From the NCBI GenBank assembly GCA_034008185.1, contig CM067109.1, forward strand, positions 37,976,885-38,040,884: a stretch of 64,000 nt of DNA, written 5' to 3'. This DNA comes from Gorsachius magnificus. Lineage: Eukaryota; Chordata; Aves; Pelecaniformes; Ardeidae. Each line of letters opens with the position of its first letter. Position 1 is the stretch's first letter. The position numbers and the translations under genes are program-made. Positions 12,476 through 24,480 of the stretch are shown here, piece after piece. Under the pieces are notes generated by a model that did no database searches, was not told the origin of the DNA, and saw only the letters and a list, made by a program, of their open reading frames with translations.

Positions 12476-15400
12476 ACTGCAACTTTGCCTAATATTCTTC
12501 TATAGCAAGAAAATACTAGAAGATGTTCTGATATAAAGATATGTTTCAATAGGACAGTCCTTGATGGAATTCAGACACATCCCAAAATCCCAAAGAACAA
12601 GACAAGAATCTGGCTGATGTCCAAGTTACAGGATTTTGGGGGGTAGACTGAAATTAAAATTTCAAGATGAACCCCAGTGGATAGACCATCCATTTTTAGC
12701 ATATCAGATGGTGGCTGTTACAATTAGAAATCCCAGCTGAAAACAAGGCAGGAGACAACGTCTTCAGTTAACCATTCCATCTTTGCAAATGAGGTCCTGA
12801 AAAGGGGGATTTACTTCCTCCTGCAAGGTATCCCATTGCCTTATTCTCCGGGGCTCCCTCCTAAGAGGACAGCTCCCCAGCTGCCAGTCTGGATGCCGCA
12901 TGAGTGCCCTGGAGCACTGCTGTCCTGGGGTAACAGCCACACTGACACTGGCAGATCCCTGTCCCAACACCACCCTGGCAGCACAGGATAGGGCTCCTGA
13001 ACCTACAGCTTCCCAGGGAAGCCAGGGGAGGCTGTGGGGGCAGCCAGACCAGAAAGACTGAAACCTTCTTTCAGCAGCAAGTACTTACCGTTGTACCACA
13101 GATCAGATTTTGACATTGGCCACGTACCCGTGTTTTATTCAGTCTGTTCTAACACAGTAAAAGACAGTAGCCTGCACTGTTTCATAAATTCACCCATTTC
13201 ATATGAACACACCAAAAAAAACCAAAACAACCCCATGTGTGGTTTTGGATGTATCCATTATCCAAGGCACCATAATATACCAGGACTGCTCCTGCAAGAT
13301 AAATTAAGTGTCACTGCGCCCTCACTGTACCAAGTCACCTCAGTTTGCCATGATTTCAGCCAGTCATGTCTCCTGCCTGTTAGTTGACATTAATGCCCTC
13401 CCTTATGATGACGTTTATGGTTTCCATTATTTTTTTCAGCACTCCATTGATTTTGAGATCTATAGCACCTACATGGATTGTCCTTCAAAGCTCTGTCATG
13501 ACTCCTGCTTGTACAATAGGCAAAGGCAGGCCCAGTGATTCAGGATCAGATGTAACCAACCTAGCAGCTGCCTGAGAGCTAAAGAAGTGAGGGTACTTCC
13601 CTCCTCTCAGCTGAAATTTGACTTTCTGAAAATCATGAGATTACTGAAATTTTGATGAATATTAAATGTAATGACCACCATTGTATTGATCATTTTTATT
13701 CCTCAATACTAAATATCCCAGGCCTTACAAAGGCCTTGCAAATTGGCAAATGTGAGAAACACAAGACTATAAAGCCTCCATTTACGAACAACCAGACAAG
13801 ATTTTATAGCCCATGAAAAGTAGTGTTCACAATTAACACAAACCAAAGTCAACCCAAGGCAAGCCAGCTTTCACTGCTGTGCAGAAGTACAAATGGGACT
13901 TTGCTAAAGCCAGTTCTCAAGACAGGGTTGTGCTTGAAACTCCCCAGTATCTGTGACTACACTGGTTTTCCCTGGTTTAGGGCTGGACAGGGGTTCCTTT
14001 GGGTGGTGAAGGCGAGTAGAACTGCAAGATAAACACAGAGGCTTCAGATTAGGCTTCACTGATACCTGAACCCACCTACATGCAAAAGCAGCCAGTTTCC
14101 AGAGGACACACTTCTGAAATATTTCAGCTAGACCAATAGCCTTAGTAGCACAGAAAACTCAGTAGCTCATAAAAACATCCTTTCTTTTCTCAGTATTGAT
14201 AGCTAAACTGCAGGCCTACAGTTGCAGGGCTGCTTATGATTGCCAAGACTGGACTCAATATCCAGGCGGTTCACAGCAGACCTTTGCCAGGTGTCCCGTG
14301 GCAGGCTGTCCCTCAAAGGTGCTGTCTCTATAGTATCAGTAGGGTTCAAAACACCCTGAAGCAGCACAAGCTGCCAGCATCACCAGCAATGGCTCCACTG
14401 TTGCTGGGGCAAGATGAGAACGGGGAGCTGCTGGGGAGCTGTTGTAAAGTCGTCCAAGGCTAAGCCTAAGGAATATTTTAGCCAGAAGGATCCCAATGAT
14501 GGTAAAATCCTCCATGGATATTCATAAAACACTCACATTTATCACAAGCCTGTATTTATGTGTATATTCATAGTCACAATCCTCTTCATTCTGAAAAGGA
14601 GAGATGTGTTGGTGTGTGCTATTACTATTGATGGCAAACTTCAAAATTGCTACGGCATTCTCCAAAACCGGGAAGTTTATAGAAGAACAGACTGAGCCTC
14701 AATATCCTAGCATATAGGGCCACAACTCTTCCTGGAGCTTCAGTCTATCTCTCTTTTCTATACTTTCCAGGTTCATTTATTTCTCCTTAGACTAGCCACA
14801 CTGTAAAGCTATTCTTTGGAAAAGTAAGGCCTCCAATAAGTCCTGAACTTCAGTGCATGTTTTTTCTATACTTGAGCCTGACACACTTGCAAGCAAATAA
14901 TTTTAGTGTGGTCATCTCATTTATCTCTCTCAAAAAATGGTGGTTCAACACCAAAATTTCATAAAAGTCTTTGTGCAGCTTTAATCCCATGAACTTTTTA
15001 CCATCCCATTTACTCTTGTCATACGTTATCACTGTATAATAGCAGCACCCCATTACCAAGAAGAAAGTGGTGTATTTGCACATGAGGCAGTTAAGATGGC
15101 CGCCACCAAGGGCGGCTGAGCTGTATTCAACCTCCTTCCCCAGCCTTCCTCTACTTCATGCTTACAGAGAAGAGTTGTGCTTTCAAAATGCTCTCATAAA
15201 TAGGACAGTGCAAAAATTTTGCCTCCTAAATTAGAACAACTGATGATACCATTGGCTAATTTCTGTAATTAAAACAGCTCTACCTATGTGAAGCCATTGC
15301 AGGGCTTTCGAGCACATTCCTTGCAGTACATGCTGTGAAGCTATATGCTTCCACCCCTTTGTTTCAGAAACAATGTTTATCAAATTGCAATGTCAGGCAT

Positions 15401-17817
15401 AAATTTGGGTTTTGTTTCTCTAATAAAGCATTGGTTCTTCTAAGGCAGCCCAGCGAGGAGAAGTAGCTCTCTCCAAGCACATTTCCTGCATCTGTCTGCC
15501 AGCGCTTGCTGTGGTGCTCCACTGAGAGAAAGGGGATCCTGTCATCCTGCTACTGCACTGATGAAGTGTTTGCTGGCAAGCACCAGTAGGCTCTCCAGAA
15601 ACATGACACAGCAAGATAAAGCTTATACAAACTGAGAGGCATAAACATAGCCTACTTGTGTTAATCCTGTAAAAGCACACGTCTATGACGAGGCGGCAGC
15701 ACTACAGAGCGCTGCAGTCTGTGATTCTCTACTGCAGTTTTTCACTACTGATGAGACAGGACATAAATGAAGGTGTGTCTTCTGTTGGTAAACCCTTACT
15801 TCCATGCAAGGTAAGGCTTCTTTGTAACTCAATTAGCACCCATACTAACTAGGCTGGTTATAGACCCACTTTCAACATACACAGAAAATAACACCACATC
15901 CATTACGTTAGTGATCAAAGCTATACAAAATTGTAGATCGTTTTAGAGATCAAAGGCAGTCTGTCAGACTTCGTTACAAGAAGAAAAAAGGCACTCTGAC
16001 TTCAAAAGACATTGCATTGTCCTTTGTTTCCTCCTCAAATATAATTTTTGAGAAGATGGTGAGCCACCTCAGAGAAATCTAAATTAAAAAGCCTTTTGAC
16101 ATTACCTTCTAGCTCTGACTGCAGTTTGATCTTCTCATAAGTGAAAGCTGACTGTTTGGCCTGCTGGCCTAAACCTGGGGCACATTAAGGAATAAAAATT
16201 TAAGCACTTCATCAATCTGCAAGTTACCTAAAATTGTTCCTCCCCGCTGCCTGATTGCTTTGTCTTGCTCACTGCAAGATTAAGAATATCTGCAAAAGAC
16301 TGCTTGAAAATATCTTCAGTTAGACTTTGCATTTCCCTGACTGAAGTGCTACTTTCAGCCAGATTCACAGAAAAATTACATTAATTGTGAATAAAAATAG
16401 CATCAAGATTAGAAGACTGATACTGTTTGAACTGTAATTCATATGGATACATTTTTGGAGTGTAGTTTCTTGAAGGCATTCACATTTTTATGATTGCTTT
16501 AAATGTTTTTAAACTATTACATACGGACATTTTCAGAATTTTCGAAATTACCCACAAGACAAAAAACTCAGCCAGCCACACAGATTCAAACCTGCTTATA
16601 TCCATTTGTATGTCAAGGCCAGCAAGCACTAGTAATGCAATATTACCAGTTTAAACTTGCTTTTCCTATATCCATTTGCATTACCAATGACAAATTGACA
16701 GTCTATGTAGCCTATCACAAATAGGCTAACAGAGCCAAGTCAACAGCACTGAGAAGTTATTTCAGTCCAGAGCAGAGCTAAGAGAAATCATGGGTCTTCC
16801 TCCAATTCACCTTCCCTACAACTAACAGTCATCCAGGAATCACTGAATAAGTGTGCCTTTTCTTTGCCTCTGGGATCTAGTTTTCCATTTCAGAAATTGC
16901 ACATGAACAGGTTTTTCACTATCATCAAATATTGAGCTAAAATATTTAATGGACAAGATGCTGATTTAACACATCTTGGGCTCTCACCTCACAGGTAATG
17001 GTCACTATTCCAGCTGAAGTTGCCCTCTAGATACCTGGTAACATCCCCTCTGCAACATGCTGTTTCTTTTTCTATTAAACTGTGGATTAATATCACCATA
17101 AGATAAATTCCCAAAATTTACTTCAAGCTGACTCCATAGGTACTGTCAATATTGATGACTGGTGGAATAAGATCTTCTACACGTCTTCAGTGTAGTTGGA
17201 GAAATGTAATTGCTATGTCAAGCACTAAGATAAAAAACATCCCCTCCACAGACTGTGCTGGACAGGCACTGCAGCAATGGAGTCCTCAATCAGCAATGCC
17301 AATATCTGAAATGGTGTTTATATGCTGTAAAGTGGTACTTAATAACAAAGCAATACACCCACAAATGCTCAGAGTAGATAAGGAAAATTAGGAAAGCACT
17401 CATCCAGGCTGCTTTGGGCTGTTTCTTTTCTTTGAATGTTTCCTTTTACTTAGCATTTAAAACCTCTAGTTTTGCACAGAAATAAAAGTGGATTGGGATG
17501 GGGGGAGGTCCCCCTCAAGTCATGAGAATAAACACCCTTCTTAGTAGGAATATTTTGCTACATAATCTTTTAGCCCACGTGGATCAACTTAAATCTGGTT
17601 CCTGGTGACTCCTTATTCTATTCCTCAATGGTTTCTCCCACATTAATCACTAAGACATCATCTAAAAGTTGAGAGGCATAAACTAATTAGCAAAGCTAAT
17701 AACAGACAGCCAAAATGAAAACTTGCAAACAACCCCAGACAGAGATGTTTGGTCTTTGACCACTTTTTGCCTCCTTTCCCCCCCCAGGTCTGCTATTTCT
17801 CAAATATTCATGTGGAG
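12476..17817. other. Unique DNA with GC-richer islets and no gene
   Basis: No gene is supported. Three islets rise above the background GC: about 12760-13060, 14230-14470 and 15420-15720. Their open frames (for example 12764-12973 minus, 14236-14463 plus, 15420-15680 minus) have translations I do not recognise. Around 16010-16400 the sequence is complex and lacks simple repeats, with a near-palindrome GTTTGGCC (16154-16161) and GGCC (16166-16169). It might be conserved non-coding DNA, but nothing here decides it. Confidence 0.55.
15093..15116 (+). promoter_or_regulatory. YY1-like site in a GC hairpin
   Basis: AAGATGGCCGCC (15093-15104) closely resembles the YY1 consensus AAGATGGCGGC. GCCGCC (15099-15104) and GGCGGC (15111-15116) form a perfect six-base stem with a six-base loop. 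The middle, CCACCAAGGG, also partly resembles a CTCF core, but the match is weak at the key G-run. The element stands out as a GC- and CpG-bearing spot in AT-rich surroundings. Binding is inferred from motif only. Confidence 0.35.
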
Positions 17818-17844
17818 GTACACACATACATACGCACGTATATA
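17818..17844. repeat. 27-base alternating purine-pyrimidine tract
   Basis: Every base from G17818 to A17844 alternates purine and pyrimidine, mixing AC, AT and GC steps (ACACACATACATACGCACGT in the centre). This is the composition that can adopt Z-DNA, although the AT steps weaken it. It looks like a degraded (AC/AT)n microsatellite; a short GATA-like tract (TAGATAGATA) follows it. Confidence 0.75.
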
Positions 17845-17903
17845 AATAGATAGATACCACCACATACACTGAATATATATCAAAATACAAAGATTAAAAA
17901 AAA

Positions 17904-17941
17904 AAAGAGAGAGAGACTGTTCTCTTCAACTCTCTCTCTTT
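17904..17941. repeat. GA/CT inverted repeat
   Basis: AAAGAGAGAGA at 17904-17914 is the exact reverse complement of TCTCTCTCTTT at 17931-17941, separated by 16 bases. It sits just after a poly-A stretch. The purine strand followed by its mirror pyrimidine strand could form a hairpin. The GA tract alone could also bind GAGA-type factors. Confidence 0.8.
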
Positions 17942-20900
17942 AAAACTTTTCTTTTTGCTTAAAATACATCTTCTCTGTGGAGGATGGCTGGATGCATTCC
18001 AAAATTCACTTTGATTCTTGATTATACGTCACATTTTTTAAAATTACCTTCCAGAAATAGTAACTGTGAACTGCACATACGAGTAGTGGTGAGGCTGGAG
18101 CTCCCACCAGGCGAGGCAAGGAGGGGAGGCACTCTGCAGCAGCTGGTATTCCCCAGACTTCCCTCAGAGTGTGCCCATAGCAAACCATGCCCACCACACA
18201 GCACTGCATTAGGCTCTCAGTCAACAGTGGTTTAGGTCTATGATGGCTGCAGATTCAGACCCTGAGAATATGCAGTAGGCAAGAAGGCGACCTCTTTTGG
18301 GATTCATGTGAGAATGAACCTGGAAACCTATTAGTTGGTGTTACTTTGCATTAATATACAATTAGAGACAAGGCGTAATTGTAAAGTCTTCACAGCCATC
18401 TTGAGTCCAAACAGGAAACTCTATCCACATTTTGTCATGTTGTTTCCTCTTAAAAATCACAGGCAGAATCAATAAGGACAGAACACTAACAAATGAGGGA
18501 TTTGAGCCCTTCTCTGTATACACACACACACACGCGCCTGTTCTTAGAGAGCTGTGATTTGGCCTCAGGTAAAAGGAAAGAAAACGGAGGATCTAATAAT
18601 CTACTTCTTGCTGTAACTACTATTAATCTTATTGTTAAACCTTGAAAAGTGATGATTATTTCCATCTCACACAGGCAGCATCCAAAACTGAGGGAGGCTG
18701 CAACAATTTTCCTACTTTAACTTGGATAAGTAAATGGCAGGTTCTTGTCCAAGAATGACATGATGCTTCTTTATATTGGTCACAGCTCAGAAGTTACTTT
18801 GCATGCTGGAAGTGACCTCTACACCAAAGTTAACAAGGTAGAGGATGGTCCTCTGGCTTGTGAAATATGAGACTTTACGGATTTTTGTTGTTATATTTCA
18901 CAAGCAGAAGGTGGAATTCTTTCTTCCTGTCCAATTTATTTCTGTCTCACTTTGCATGTAATAGCGGTTTGCTCACTGAAAAGGATGAGCATGATCAACC
19001 ATCAGCTCTAGATAGCTGTAATGACTTTGCTACATAGCCTGGGCCAACGACTGACTATGCAATTAGTGAAAAGAGTTCAGCATATGCTTAAGATAATTCC
19101 AACTTAGAGCACAACTTAGATATTTGTTTAAATGTAAGAATATTTTTCAGCCTTTTTGAATAAGTTATACACAAAACTAGCTTTATGAAATATTGTGACT
19201 TAGGATGTTTTCTTGATTTAGGATCTAGCTTTTGTCTTTCATTACTATAAAAGCAATATACAGACAAAGTTGGGCAGACACCAAGTTTGGACAGCTATAA
19301 AACTATTTGCACCAATAAAAAGCTCATAAAACTCTTTGCACCGAGAGGAGGTACTGTTATTGCTTCAGCTTGCCTTCTCCTTTTCCTCATTTTGTTTTTC
19401 CAACTCATTTCCCCAGTTAGGTGTCCTGACTGCTAAAAAACTGACTCCATAGACTGTCATCTCCAAGTTCTACAATGCTTCCTTATATAAACAATATTCA
19501 ATTCCCAAATAATTGCAATGTTCCTGAGGAACACGCACAGTCTGTATTCATCAATGCAGAGCAATGAGCAGAATCCTAAGCTAATGGTCACCTTGATCAT
19601 TACATACAAGCTGGCTGAATGTAACAGCCCCTTTGGAGCAAATGCTATTTGCTGCCTGTTAGATAATGCATTAAGACATGATTCTAGTTAATAAAGGGCA
19701 TTCAGATGCCACACAGGGGACACTGAACACCTGCACCTGTGAAACGACCTCCCATAAAGCAGTACTCACAAATTTTTTTAAACACGAAACTCCACTGCAG
19801 GAAGAATACTGGTGAAGGCAGGGGAATTAGTAAATGTCCATACAGAAATTTCTTCCAAGGTCTACAACAGATCTTCAGAGACAGGGAAAGGGCAATTCTG
19901 TAGTTTCTGCACAGGTCACAGCACTGTATTTTGCAAACTTGGTTTCATGCCACAAAGGCAAAAGTTGTTTCCCATCATCTTCCATTTGCCCAGAACAACC
20001 TGGATGACAGCTTTCACTGGGAGAGACTATAGCTGGAAAACTCTTCAAGTCCTCATGGTTTCTGGGCACAGGAAAAGACAGCTACTTGCCTCCAGAAATA
20101 TCTTAAAAACACCAGATGTTTGAACAGGAGATGCCATAAACAAAGACCCTGTCTACTTGGAGAGGCAATCTGTAGGCAGCTCATCACAGATGTGTTCTGG
20201 ATGGCAAACGGAGTTACTACTCTCTGTAAAATGTCTTTTTTTTTTCCTTTTTTAAAAAATATGTCTAACAAGTCAATTACTGGGATTCTTAATACAAAGA
20301 CCACTTTTTTGCACTTTCACACCAGTTAATATGATTCTGTCATGTGACACACATGACCTTTTGTTGACACTTAAAAAATAATTAACCTTGTGTTGAAAAA
20401 TATGTTGAAAATATTTTTAGAGGGGAGCCAGTTGGCAGTAATGCAACCATCAAAAACTTAAGAATATCTCAAAAAATATTTCACCTACCCACACAGGCTC
20501 TTTGGGAGATTGTTCCGGGAAAGATGTTACAGATTGCTACACAGCTATTTCTGCTTGGTGATGAAAATAGAATAGTGGGGTTCAACAGCCCCTGTGGAAA
20601 GATAGGTAGAGGAGGAAAAAACCAAAAGCCCTAGGAAGATGGTCACTGATTCATCAATAGTGCCTATAATTTAAATTAATTTTCAGCCCAGGAGCAGCGT
20701 GTCAAAAAACAAGTAAGACACAAAAGCCAAAGCAAGTTAGGTGTTTTTGAAATCATTGCAACTTGTACAATTGGTTTGTCCAAACATAAACAGACAGGAG
20801 CAGGTGATCTCAGAATAATTCTCCAAGCTTTAACTTTCCCAAAATGCAGCAACCTATTTCACCATTCTAATGTAGTTCATTAATGCAAAGACATGGCTTA

Positions 20901-23900
20901 AAGGTCAAATTTAATATAAAATAAAATGTGGCAATGTTGCTGATCATTTATTTACTTGAAAAATTCATCGATCTTGGGTCCCTCTTCTTAAAAAAAAAAA
21001 TAAATAAAATTAATCTAAGGTGACATGCCAGTCTGCCTGAACAGCATGTCAAGGCACACAAACAACAGAAATCCAGGTTTTAACAGATACCTTACGCCCA
21101 CATTCTTCAAAAGACAGACAAGACTCAGCACTGAGAAACTCCTTACTAAGCTACTCTCCCTCAGGAATGTCAGAGAATAGCTGCTAGGATAACACATGCT
21201 ACTTTAACACCAGTTTTTTATTCCTTCAGAAAATCTAGGGCTTAGAGCCCAAGATATTTCCTTCTCAGCCAGACTGGATGAGAAGCAGAAGGTACCCACC
21301 AGCTTGTCCTGAGCCTGTGTCTGCAACAGGCTGAAAGGCAGCTCAAAACCGGTACCCAGCTGCTTCCACCTTACAAATCACATCACTCCGTATGGTGACT
21401 TCTAATTCAAACCAGCTTAACAACTCACCCAGATCACCACATGCAAGGCTTGACTGAGGGTTTACTTGTGCAGAGGGCAGGATGGGGACTGCCTTGCTCT
21501 GCCCACACTCCTGCTTGGCTGGGGCACTGCTCTAGAAACAGAAGAAACAAGTCAGCTCTGTGGTGTCCTGACCAGTCTGTCTGGGAGATCTGACAGGCAA
21601 AATGGACCCGGCACTCAGGGTGTAAGGATAGGAAATGGCACCAAGAGTAAAGGCCAAACTGTGAGACTGCAGTTCCTGCAAAAAACTCATTGCAGGCTCA
21701 CAACAACCACTATTGTGATCCCTGGCCTAGAGAAGATGGTTGAGTTCATGTTATAAACAGTAACATTCCTGCAGATGAAGTTATTACTTAGTTCAACAGA
21801 GACTCCAGGCACATCTTTCCTGAGACTTCAGGGGAATACTATAATATTTCAGATAATATGGTGATAATGGTTTCAGATGCTGCCTCTTTTAAACCATGAA
21901 TTACTGATCCTTTGTTTTTCAATATTAACAATTTTTATATTATGATCAAGAACTAAATAAGCATATGAGTCACTGAAGAAAAAAAGCAGACTATATCTAA
22001 AAAGCTCTGTAATTTTCTCAATATTTTTAGTAAAATAAGTCAGAGTATTCCCATTCATTAAGGTTACCCAGCACTTTCCATTATAAAGTGCTCTTTCTAG
22101 TTACTTAACACTTTGTCTTTAACTGCTTAGGCTGTAATTTCTAAGCTTCACATCAAGAATAACCACAGTCATTTTTCTGAATAGAGAATAACAGAGGAAG
22201 ATCAATTGTTTTACCCATGCTGAAAGAAAAAAGAAATACAACAGTATCCAATAGTGTGCTCAGAGACTGACTTATAAATGTACTGCAAAAAGAGTTGGAA
22301 TCAAGTTCCCAGGCAACCACCACTTTGGCATTTTCTAACCCAGTTTCCCACTTACTTTTCCCTCAATGCCACTATGAGACTGTAAAGTACAAAACACATA
22401 CACAGCATTTAGCATAGCTTATTTCTTCCTACAGTTTTCTTGAAGCAATAGTTTATTTGTAAGTGATTGGAGGTTTGGGGGCTCGGTTAACTCACTGCTG
22501 GAGGCCTATATCTGGATTTGAAGCCTTAATAGACTTGTAGTGCTCAGTAAATCCACGTGCAAAGGCCAATTTGAAATTCAGTTACACTTTGGCCTGGGAA
22601 GGCAATGCAGACAGCGTCTTGGGCAGGCTATGTCGTCAACAGCTTCAGCTGGCATAAGGGCAACTTTGGCAGGACTTTTTCTGATGGGCATTTGTTCCCA
22701 CAGCTGTGTGGGAAGGGAATGGAAGAAATCCCCATTGCCATTTCTTTTTCACTACCTCTAAGGATACAGGAAATAGCACAGAACATCTCACGCAACCACA
22801 GGCCATGGAAATTATCCCAACATTTCTGTGGAAATATTGAGAGAAAGTGAGTTTTGGCAAGATGAGAAAACATAATCTGTTGTTTGCAAATGAGTTTGAC
22901 TAGATCTCAGAAAAAAAAGCCACACGAGAAAAATGCGGGTCTTTGCACTTGAGGGGTATGAGAAACTTCTCAGTCCTGCACCATTTGCAAGATTTGGTTG
23001 CAGGCAATTCAGAGTAGCAGAGAGATAAGGCCAGAGAAATTTTTAACCTAAGCTTTAGGTAGGCCAGCCTCTGGAGGTTGATCCACACAACAGAGTGTGC
23101 TCTTGAATCAAATGGCTTTTATTTACTGAGCAGAGAGCTTACCTGAAGAAATGTTCAGCATCACATGGCCAGGCAACTTGCTCACATGAGAGGGGGAACA
23201 GGGACCTTGATTTTTAATTCTACCACCCCCTCATCCCCAGAGAAAGCAGCGCCAGGCCCTGGGAATCAGCTTCATAAATTGGAGGCACTGTGGAAGGGGC
23301 TGGCCGTGGAGCAGCACCACCATTTGGCAGCACAGGTGCTGTTTATAGTGGGGAGGCGCTGGCAGCTCCTTGGCATGCTCTTCATACTGCAAGTCTGTGC
23401 ATGTGCACTGGGCTGCCTTTACAACTGGAGCAAGATGCTAAATCTGTCATTGTCTGTCTCTGACTTGACTCCAACTGCTGTCTGCTGGCAAATGCTGATA
23501 CCCAATGCCTGAATGGGGTCTCTGTGGAGTGGGCACTTGCTATGGTCTGCTCCACCCATCTCATGTTTCAGGAGTGATGAGATCTGGAACAGTCTTTCAG
23601 GAGCTATCAGCATTAGATGAGATGATGAGTCTCATCAAGCACAGCTGGGAAATCTCCATTTTAGGATCCATATAAGAATTATCAATCAGCAACTGTTCAG
23701 ATTATCCCAAAGACAGTTTGTTTGCTCTCCCTCACACAAAAATATACATATTTCCCACTGCCTCCAGGGGTCTCCTAAAAAATATACAAAGAGGAGAAAA
23801 CTTTTCACAATGGGCTCATTGTGACTGATGTGCTACTAAAGTGTAGCAGATTGAAACTGCATGGCATGTTGTGCCATAATGTCTGTATCTGGATTATTCC

Positions 23901-24149
23901 CTCTTTCAGCAGCTATCAAATATGGGTTTATCTTTTTTTTTTTAAAAGTAGTTTTTGCTGAGTGAAAGTAATACAGTCCCTCTGAGGCTTCTGAGGCTTA
24001 TAAAAAAGGTACTTCATTTTTTTCATCTGCGTGCACACACTTGGGGTTCCTACAGTTTGTGCTCAATCAGTAAAACTGAATGGAAATAAAAATGAAAAAC
24101 GAAAGATGTAAAGCTCACAGGTTTATTTTTGTCTTGAGAAGCTTCAGGA
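17942..24149. other. Unique DNA with no gene
   Basis: No gene is supported. The longest frames (19812-20123 plus, 21466-21756 plus, 23165-23512 plus) give unfamiliar proteins. The islets 21250-21620 and 23160-23560 are richer in GC than their surroundings and I could not assign them to a repeat family I know. Confidence 0.55.
18515..18537. repeat. (AC)n tract ending in CGCGC
   Basis: TGTATA, then seven AC-type steps, then CGCGC make 23 bases of unbroken pyrimidine-purine alternation. The CGCGC end is the strongest kind of Z-DNA-forming step. Confidence 0.8.
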
Positions 24150-24480
24150 AAGAAGATTTTTCAGCCTCTAATCTTAATGATACAGCAGTGGGAAGGAGTG
24201 ATTATCTCTGTGAGCTTTACACATTAATTAAGATGTGTTGTATATTCTTAGTCTAACTAGTCCTTGTTACACCACCTCTGTGAATCTCCCCTTCAAAAAA
24301 GATGTAGATCCTAGCTGCAAAAGAATGCTTGATTTAAACAAGGTAATGAGAAGAGTCAGCTGTCTCTGGGAATAGCTGATTTTATAGTCTATTAAGAGCA
24401 AAATCCTTTGCAGCAAAGTCCTGATCTATCTGTTTATAAGATAAGTATTTTGAAAGAGAGGATTACTTTTAGAGGATTCT
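24150..24480. promoter_or_regulatory. Candidate conserved non-coding element
   Basis: This stretch has no simple repeats and carries several transcription-factor words: the palindrome TTAATTAA (24224-24231, homeodomain core), the E-box CAGCTG (24357-24362) and AGATAAG (24439-24445, GATA factors). Motif clustering in complex AT-rich DNA is what vertebrate enhancers look like, but such words are common by chance. No target gene is visible in the window. The call is inference and needs alignment. Confidence 0.2.

Noticed and set aside
15099..15116. CTCF site
   Set aside because: CCACCAAGGG matches part of the motif, but the central G-run and following C that matter most do not fit.
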